Shown: piece after piece, positions 56,659 to 64,000 of the stretch
Position numbering within the stretch: the stretch's first letter is position 1
Layout of the letters: every line of letters starts with the position of its first letter
From: Chrysomallon squamiferum
Taxonomy: Eukaryota > Mollusca > Gastropoda > Neomphalida > Peltospiridae
Length of the DNA stretch: 64,000 nt
Reading direction: 5' to 3'
NCBI GenBank assembly: GCA_012295275.1
Contig: CM022670.1
Coordinates: forward strand, 29,901,938 to 29,965,937
Made by a program: the position numbers and the translations under genes
Notes under the pieces: generated by a model
The model's database searches: none
What the model was told of the DNA's origin: nothing
The model's input: only the letters and a program-made list of their open reading frames with translations

Positions 56659-59600
56659 TCACTCACACGCACATCCACACACACAAATACATCAGGAAAA
56701 AATAATTCTGTAATTAGATATTAAAATACTTAATTTCATGCTGATGTTTTCTGATATTTTAATGCCACCCTCTGAAGTAATAATAGTTACATTAGTACGA
56801 GCAGTTGTGGTAGTTGTAGTAATAATAATCTTGTAATAATAATAATAGTAATAGTATTAATGTAATACTAGTACAAGCAGCAGTGGCAGTATTAATATTA
56901 ATCTTAATAATAATGGTAATAGTAGTAGCAGAATGATACTAGCAGTAGCTTCAGTAATAACAGTAATAGTAGTAGTAGTAGAAATATTATTAGCAGTAAT
57001 AAAAACATTGACAAATGTTACAAGACAAACGTAAAATAAAACAGATTACTTAGTAAATTTGTGCACGAACAGACAGCAACGATCAGATAATTATTTTCAT
57101 TGATCAAGCCTTTTAACTACTGTTCTGATTAATTTAACAAACAAACACTTTCAGTGTGTGTGTTTATTCAAGCAGCAATGGCAAACTGGAAGGCTTAGTG
57201 AAACATTTCATCAAAAGCAATTTTGCAGTTTTATCAAAGAACGGACATCAAAGTTTTGTTTCAGAAACATTTCACTGTACTAATGTTAAACATTTCACTG
57301 CCGGGAAAATTTTAAGAGTGAACTTTAGACTAATGTATATATGTAATGCATAAGATCTTGTAAGAGTTAGAATGGCTACATCTCAGTTTAAGTAATAAAT
57401 AAATAAATAAATAAAATCTAATGCAATTTTTTTTATCTATGTGTCTGTATGTCAGTCTATCTATATCTATCCGTATATCACTCTATCTGTATATACATAC
57501 ATACTTAAATACAGAGAAAAACAACTCTTTAATAGCATGATAAATAGCGTAATCAATAAATAAAAACGGATATATATGTAGCCACTTAAAATAAGCTAGA
57601 TATCATATCTTTTCAAATACTAATTAAATATATAAACATTAAAAAAAAAGAAAAAAAGTTCTAAATTTCAAAGACCGTATAAACCAGCACAAAACAACAC
57701 AATAGCAAAGCAAACTCAGAATAAACAAATAATTTTAAAAAGAATAATAATAAAATAAATAAATAAATATGCATTACTAAAATTATATATCCTGCGTTTT
57801 TCGATAGTACACACATTTCTAATTGACGGTATAAACGATTCTGGTGTTCTATTTCAGATATTACCTGTTGTAAAAAACAATCAGTCTATGGTAAAATTGC
57901 TTGATGGATCTCAGAGGTACGATATTTATATTTTCAGCGTGAAAAGAAGCCTCATGATAAATTGTACGGACTGATATTTACTAACGGTAACTACGTTAGG
58001 GGGTCACTAATTAAAAAAGTTATTTTATTTTTATCATTATTATTTTTTCTCAATGATTATGTTGAACCCAAAACACACAGGCGCTCATTTATAAACACAT
58101 ACATATACCCTTAAAACAACACACATACCCCCCCACACACACAGTACATACGCGAATATGTACGTACATACATTCAATTTTTATTTCTAAATAACTGTAC
58201 TAGCTGAAAGCTCATCAAACCTTCTCGAGAGAAAAGATTACAAGTGCATAAAAAAAAAATTAGTTCGACGAAGAAAAATGAGAAAAAAATAAAAAAAATA
58301 AAAAATAAAAAAGAAAGACATAAATAAGTTAAAAAAAAATAATGATAATAAAATAAAATAAAAAAATAAAAAAGAAGACGAAAAGGAAAATGAATAAACA
58401 AGAAAAGTGTCTGTGATGCAAACAAATAATGTTCACTTGATTGAAATAACGAGATCAAAGCTGAAATCAGTTGGGTGTTGTGCAGCCGTTCTGGTGCAGT
58501 GTATCCACAGACAACGTCGTGTGATGCTACAACCCCGTCACTCTCGTCGTGTGCAAAAATGATACTAATTCCCTTTGTATAAACGTTGAAATTTGAATGA
58601 CTGTTAAGAAACATTTCATACAATGTTTTCTTATAGTCAAAAACAATGGTAGTTTCTTAAGAAATTTCATCGCATAACGTTAATTTTTAATTGCGGTTAA
58701 GAAATCGACTTTTCATCTGTTGTAATGTAATATTCTTTCAATATACTTATATTATAATATGCATGTTATAACTTAAAATTTTTATGAATCAGTTTTTTCA
58801 TAATATTGTTCTCGTATACAAGATCATGTTAATTTCTTTGGTTTAATGTTTAATTATGACTGCGGTTATTTTTTAGTATTTGCAAAGGAATATTATTTCT
58901 CACAAACATAGAAATTGTTAATTTCTTTTGTTATCATGTAACTGTTAATTCCAGTTCAGATAAAAGACTTTTCAAAACTGTAATTTAGTATTATTTCTCC
59001 AAACAATCCATGGAAGTTAACGTTGTTGTTTTTTTGAATTCAAAAATACATTTACAAATATTAATTTCTATACAGTGGAGGATTGTAATTTAGTTCATAT
59101 ATTCCAAGGGAAAAAAAAATTCTTTTAAATTCTGAATAATTAGTTTAAAATTTCAGTTAAAATTTATATTATTTGAAATTAATTTTGGACAAAGTGAATT
59201 ATTTTTATATGTGATAAATTATTAATATATTACTTTCTTTAGTATTAATTGCTTGTTATATATATATTTCTTTATTTAAGAAATACAAATACTGACGTTT
59301 AATTTTAACCTTTACCTTTACATATCCAACGGAAAGGAAAAAATACGTATGTACATACAGACAGACACACATTTAAAAAAAATGTTGGCTGTTGGTTTCA
59401 CTGTTTATACAAAGGGTAAGAGTAACAGAGAGGACAGTGAGTGACCGGGCTGGCGGGCGGCAAGCTGACCCAAACCTTCTGAAATCCTTTAATATGCTCG
59501 TTTTTGACTTCGGTGGTTCATCCAGTTGAAAAGATACTCGCCTTCCGCCATTTTGAGAATGGGTGGATTCCACTGTTTCACATTTCGTTTCGTCTTCTAC

Positions 59601-61194
59601 GACCGCTTCGTCATCATGGGCTGAAGAAAACAAATAGACAAAACATATAGAGATGACTTCATTTACAGACAGCTGCAAAATTAATCTTCGATCGCACAGT
59701 TTAAAAGAAAAAGGACTTTCTCAAAATTCCACGTCCAACTGAAATTAGTTGAAATAAATCAATAATGAACATATAACGACACCTCAGTACATTTTTTATC
59801 GTTAGCTATTACTATTTAAGTATGTAGTTTTCATTGCAGTGTTTTTAAGTGATACCTAAAGAAAAAGATTAAATTAAATTATTTAATAATAAGACGTATC
59901 AGTTATACATACCTTAGTGATTTCCAGCCTCAATAATCTGATTTATATTACATATATGTCAACTGATGATTTATATGCAATAAGTGTTTTAAATACCTAA
60001 TATAAAATTTATTAACAATTTATGAAGTATTTATAATAGAGCATAATTATATAATAGAGAGATACCTATGTATGTGTGTGCCTGTGCAAACACACAGACA
60101 GACATACACACACACACACACACAGACACACACATATATATGAGAGGGGGAGTGACAAAAACAAAAAGAGAGAACGAGAAAAGAGAGAGAGAAAGCGGGT
60201 TACTGTTTATTAGTTTGCGGCAAGTAATATTTTATCTGCACATTCTCACAGACAGGAAATCTGATACCAAACAGTTTGAAAAACCAGCTGGAAAGAAAAA
60301 CACTTTAAAGAATCACATACAAGTTGCAAGAAAGTTTATCTACAATACCTTTTTCAAAATCTGATTTCAAATGTGTAGTTTCATCGACATCCTCGCTTTC
60401 TGAAAGTTTGTTATCATGGCTTTTGTTGAAAGATAAAAACCTGTTAAAAATTGTTTTTTAAATTAAAAAACCCAGTAATAATCCGGTCATTGTGGTACAA
60501 ATAGCATCAATATACTTTACAAATGTTATTAAAAAAATTTTTTATTGATACAAATAGCATCATCATAATCAGTTTCTTAAAAAATGTATACATGTTTAGG
60601 AAATTTATACAGGGAAACGTGAATCCATAAAGAATTATTAGATTTATCTGAATATCGAAAAGATAAAATGAAAATTCTACACTACCTGTTATAAAATATA
60701 CAGTTATACAGATTAAATTTACGTCTTTATTGACGTAACTGAAAAGAAAAATGTTTTCATTTTTGTTTTTCGTATTAAAAAATTGAAAAACCACTGTACA
60801 TATATATGTATGATCTGTATAGAATTTGGGAAGAGTCTTTAAAAAGGGTCAGATATATTTAGTATTATTACTCGAATAAATGATATAATTATCAAATTCA
60901 TAGAAAGTTACGTTACAAATCACAACACTTAATAATTTCCATTATTGACGTTCTTTTTCTTTCTTTCTTTTTTTTTTATTTATTTATTTATTTATTTATT
61001 TGGTTCTCTCTAAGTGTTTGAGTTCATGCACTTATCTATGCGGAAATGTGATTTACCCGAATCCAAAGTATTTTTTTGATCTGTGTGGCGTGCCGTCTAG
61101 AGATGCACTACTGGCTTCCGAGAAGGCATCAGAGTTGATAGTTTCATAGCGTTGAAGAGTCCTGAACTGGCGTTCCCTCTCCACTCCGTGCTGT
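54170..61194 (-). CDS. Disordered scaffold-like protein with PP1-docking RVSF and C-terminal PDZ ligand (5' partial, last four exons)
   Basis: Seen: exons 61057-61194, 60349-60440, 59476-59620 and 54170-56174. All have GT/AG edges; phases join to give 792 residues plus a partial first codon, ending TAA at 54170-54172. The first exon encodes QFRTLQRYETINSDAFSEAS and KKYFGFG. The third encodes GGRRVSFQLDEPPKSKTSI; R-V-S-F fits the PP1 docking consensus. The large last exon is Ser/Glu/Thr-rich and disordered, with acidic stretches, FARFFKFHSREYRERYLTRD, a His/Arg-rich LHHRHRLQRKQ and a C-terminal EEESTEV, a class I PDZ ligand (T-x-V). No signal peptide, TM helix or folded domain is seen. Inference: a cytoplasmic scaffold linking PP1 to a PDZ protein. 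I do not recognise the orthologue; the N-terminus lies above 61194. Confidence 0.82.
56175..59475 (-). other. Intron of the RVSF-PDZ-ligand gene (3.3 kb)
   Basis: AT-rich intron with an (AC)n tract (56622-56657), degenerate AAT/TAG tracts (about 56770-57000) and A-rich runs (58250-58390). A short stretch of more complex sequence at 58440-58625 has a minus-strand ORF without splice support. Exon phases join across the intron without further exons. Confidence 0.65.
56622..56657. repeat. (AC)n microsatellite
   Basis: Perfect AC run in the large intron of the minus-strand gene. A related imperfect AC run lies at 60105-60134, in another intron of the same gene. Confidence 0.9.
59476..59620 (-). 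CDS. Exon carrying the RVSF PP1-docking motif
   Basis: Acceptor TTCTTCAG before 59620 and donor AG|GTTTGG at 59475. The peptide is acidic (AHDDEAVVEDETK) then NGGRRVSFQLDEPPKS, so the RVxF motif is flanked by basic residues before and acidic residues after, as usual for PP1 partners. It splices phase-correctly to the large exon at 54170-56174. Confidence 0.8.
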
Positions 61195-61980
61195 CTGGAA
61201 CAAGGTCGGAATTATAACAAAATCACAACATTCCTAATCTAAGTAAGTAAATAAATAAGCTTATGCGAATATACATAAATAAGTAAGCAGCTAATTTAAT
61301 AAGTATGTATGAATGTAAGTAAATAAGTAAGTAATTATGCATGTAGGTTGGTAAATTAGAAAGTAACTATGTTTGCAGATTACAACAGAATCATAACATT
61401 AGTCTGTAGGCAGTTAAGTTGTTAATTAAGGTGAGTTAAAAACAGTTTATGCAGATAACTAAAGAAGTAAGATCTGTGTAAATGAACAAACAAGTACAAA
61501 GATAAATAAGCAATAATAAATAAATAACAATTATATCTACATGAGTAAGTATCTAACTGTGCTCGTTTACACATTTTCTTTCAGATAGAATCTGTCTGTC
61601 TCGATCTATCTATCTAGCTAGCTATATATTCTGTCTTAAAATATAATTATATAACTGCCAGAATTACCAGGTTTTTTAATGTCGCTAAATCATTATATCG
61701 AGATAAACTGTCCATGAATTACAATGCCGAAATATTTTACGTGAAACAGTAAATAAAATATGCGTAATGTGACGCGTTATATTATTATTAAGTCTTTCAT
61801 GCAGATGCAAGCCTCCTATCCCCAAACTCATGTATTTTCTAGCCGTCATCTGTCTCTCATTGAAACGTTTAATATTATTTGCTTGTGGTAAGGGTTTATT
61901 TCCACGGAAAGTCTGTGTTTGTCAAAGCAGATTGTTTTTGACACTGTCTTGATCCGCGCTGATGACATAAGCCCGGGCGA

Positions 61981-61988
61981 TGACGTCA
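61981..61988. promoter_or_regulatory. CRE palindrome TGACGTCA in a CpG-containing patch
   Basis: A perfect CREB/ATF consensus. It is preceded by GATGACATAAG and CCCGGGCGATGACG and followed by CACGTG (an E-box, about 62053-62058). The cluster of CpGs and factor sites in otherwise CpG-poor DNA suggests a promoter or enhancer, probably for the minus-strand gene. Confidence 0.45.
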
Positions 61989-62439
61989 ATACCTTGACAA
62001 CAAATGGGTCCGTCACATAATACTACAGAAATAACAGCGAGCGCCACGGCTCACGTGAAGACCTGCCGGGAGAAACCAGGGTAATATATCTTCCCAGTTA
62101 ATAAGGAATTTATTGAATTTCTCTGAAAGCGTCATGTACATTCTGAAAGGTTGTAACTCGCTATTTGTCACCAGGGACGAACCTTAATGAATTATACACA
62201 TAAGTGTGCTGTTAGTGAAATCCGCCAAGTGCTTACCGGGGTCGCTTTGTGAACATCGACTAGCTGCTGAAACACATTTCACTCGTATTAATTTCAGTTA
62301 GGTATGTTTTCCGCAGACAGGCTAAAGACTTGCTGGAGATCGTTCCTTATTATTTTATATTATTTTATTTTTAATTATTTTTGAAGCTGAATGGCAGTTC
62401 ATAGATGACTATTAGAATAATTTTATACAGGCTAAACAG

Positions 62440-62523
<84 letters not shown>
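62440..62523. repeat. (AAT)n(GAT)n compound microsatellite
   Basis: A perfect AAT run followed by a perfect GAT run, about 84 bases in all. Confidence 0.95.
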
Positions 62524-62524
<1 letters not shown>

Positions 62525-63310
62525 CAAAACAAAACGAAGCAAATAATGCTTCTTAAAAGAAATTAATCAACTATTCGAACATCTACCATTGCTAATAATA
62601 ATGTTTAGCGATAATATTACAAGGACTAAAACTTTATGGATGCGGCATAAACTAATGTCTTTTGTTATGATTAACATAGAAATGTTATGCTGTGGTTATT
62701 GTTGTTACTACTGCTTCTACTCTACTTGTAGTAACAGTAATAGTAGTACGAATACATTTTCTACAAGCCTTCTTATTGTCATACTTTATTATTATGAAAG
62801 GCTGGTTTCTAATTACTAAGAAGGCAGCCACTAGCAAAAATGTAGGCTACTTTCTCGTACCATTACAGGTACATTCTAGCTACTGGACTGCAAAAAGTTA
62901 CTAAGTTTATTCATCTCAGCACTTATTTGCCTATATCCTGGATATGTCTTTAATGTCGCTTATCCTTATAAATGGTCAATTATTTAATTATTTTGTGTTG
63001 CCGACCGACAGGGAAAAAACACAAATCACGTTGCTGAGGAAGTCTTAGATTCTCAATTTAATTTGTCTGTCCTGAAAGACGAATAGCATTTCTGTGGGGG
63101 ACGCTGTCGGGTTGAATGCCACTGTTTATTTATGGAAACCCGTCGTTCTTGTTTAGAATGTTTTTGCTTTGTTTGTTTAATTCGTTTATCATCCCAGTGC
63201 ACACATCCTATTAATATTACAGAAATATGATTTCAAAGGCTGTGTATGTGTGAATGTATATATTATGTATATAAGGATGTATGTGTATGCATATGTCTGA
63301 ATCAATGTAG

Positions 63311-63385
63311 GTATGTATATATATATATATATATATGTGTGTGTATGTATGTTTATATGTGTGTGTATGTGTGTGCGTGTGTGTT
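63311..63385. repeat. (TA)n(TG)n compound microsatellite
   Basis: A TA run grading into TATG and TG units. It yields spurious His/Thr/Tyr-rich ORFs on the minus strand. Confidence 0.9.
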
Positions 63386-64000
63386 GTAAGGCATGTATAC
63401 ATATATGCATGTAAGTATCTGTCTATATATGTATGTATATGAACATAAGTATGTCTAAAACGAGTCTGGAATCTAGATCAATAAATATTTCTATGTACTA
63501 TTAATACGGTCACGTGGTTTCAAGCAAAGCTGTTGTCCTCGGTTATCAGCTGTATGACGTAAAGCCATCTGGTGAAAGGAAAAATCCATTTATTTCAACA
63601 GTGAAAATAATCATCGAGATGTCAAACCTGGATGCATCAGTTAATTATGCCAAATCGTCTAATAATTATTTAAGACAGATGAAAAAAGAAAAAAAGTACG
63701 TGAAACTAACTTATTCACAGTTAGGCCTAGCATTAGCAGTTTAGAAAGATGCGATTATGGTGTGACTAAATTGAGGCGCAGATCTAGAGGCGGGGTAGAA
63801 ACGAAAAGGATGACTTCGATCTGGTCCTTTGACAAAACGTTTTAAAATGTTTACATGGATGCAGAAAAAAAAGTATTATTTTGCTTTTTGGAATACACAA
63901 ATACACAACCACATACATATAACCGCACAATGACAATGACAATGACTTTTTTCTCATAAACTGTAGGATGTATTACAGATATATAATAGAAAAATTAAAA

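Larger units (their letters stand above)
61195..64000. other. Upstream or intronic DNA of the RVSF-PDZ-ligand gene
   Basis: The exon ending at 61194 starts mid-codon, so at least one more upstream exon exists, either here or beyond base 64000. A CpG-containing patch at about 61930-62330 contains a perfect CRE and could be a promoter, but I cannot support a start codon. The rest holds TAAG-type tetranucleotide runs (61240-61335), an (AAT)n(GAT)n tract and a TA/TG tract (63311-63385). Confidence 0.5.

Noticed and set aside
58174-58623. Minus-strand 149-aa ORF in the intron of the RVSF gene
   Set aside because: The second half is poly-Phe/Leu from A-rich DNA. The first half has no convincing splice sites, and flanking exon phases join without it.
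63189-63410. Minus-strand His/Thr/Tyr-repeat ORFs
   Set aside because: They are translations of a TA/TG/TATG simple repeat.
63514-63744. Plus-strand 76-aa ORF near the window end
   Set aside because: It has no signal peptide, family motif or splice context, and its length is possible by chance.

Overview
This window is animal nuclear DNA: very AT-rich, with GT/AG introns of 0.1 to 5 kb, short exons and many microsatellites ((AC)n, (GA)n, (TA)n, (AAT)n, (GAT)n, (TATG)n), plus degraded DNA transposons and a CR1-like LINE. A molluscan, probably cephalopod (octopus-like), genome is my inference from this texture and from the mix of protein families. No single sequence proves it. I see no bacterial or viral gene set, no rRNA or tRNA gene, and no CRISPR array.

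Layout. (1) 188-2809, +: the last seven coding exons of a leucine-rich-repeat protein with a coiled-coil tail, 5' end outside the window. (2) 4560-17719, -: a complete 15-exon gene for a secreted EMI + 4x FAS1 matrix protein of the periostin/TGFBI (fasciclin) family. Exon phases join and the CDS sums to 2,319 nt (772 aa). It is tail-to-tail with gene 1. (3) 17.7-23.4 kb: intergenic, repeat-rich, with a 0.73 kb inverted-repeat element and a short exon-like ORF at 21554-21696. (4) 23488-23961, +: an unrecognised 157-aa protein in one coding exon behind a splice acceptor. (5) 24.0-29.3 kb: intergenic, with a Tigger/pogo remnant and a probable retroposed 3' UTR ending in a 46-A tract. (6) 29330-44070, +: a complete 17-exon class I cytokine receptor of gp130/Domeless type. 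It has a signal peptide, Ig-like D1, a cytokine-binding module with C-x-W and a WSxWS-like motif, three FN3-like modules, a TM helix and a tyrosine-rich tail; 3,195 nt, 1,064 aa. A further tyrosine-rich stretch lies just past the stop in the +1 frame. (7) 44.1-54.2 kb: 3' flank and intergenic DNA with a dead hAT element. (8) 54170-61194, -: the last four exons of a long, largely disordered protein with a PP1-docking RVSF motif and a C-terminal class I PDZ ligand. (9) 61.2-64 kb: intron or upstream DNA with a CpG-containing patch and a perfect CRE.

The genes do not look functionally linked as a cluster. The most distinctive items are the cytokine receptor locus (out-of-frame tyrosine tail, a 24-bp array of acceptor-like sites before the last exon, and a 1.6 kb foldback element in intron 3), the RVSF/PDZ-ligand protein, and the orphan 157-aa gene.
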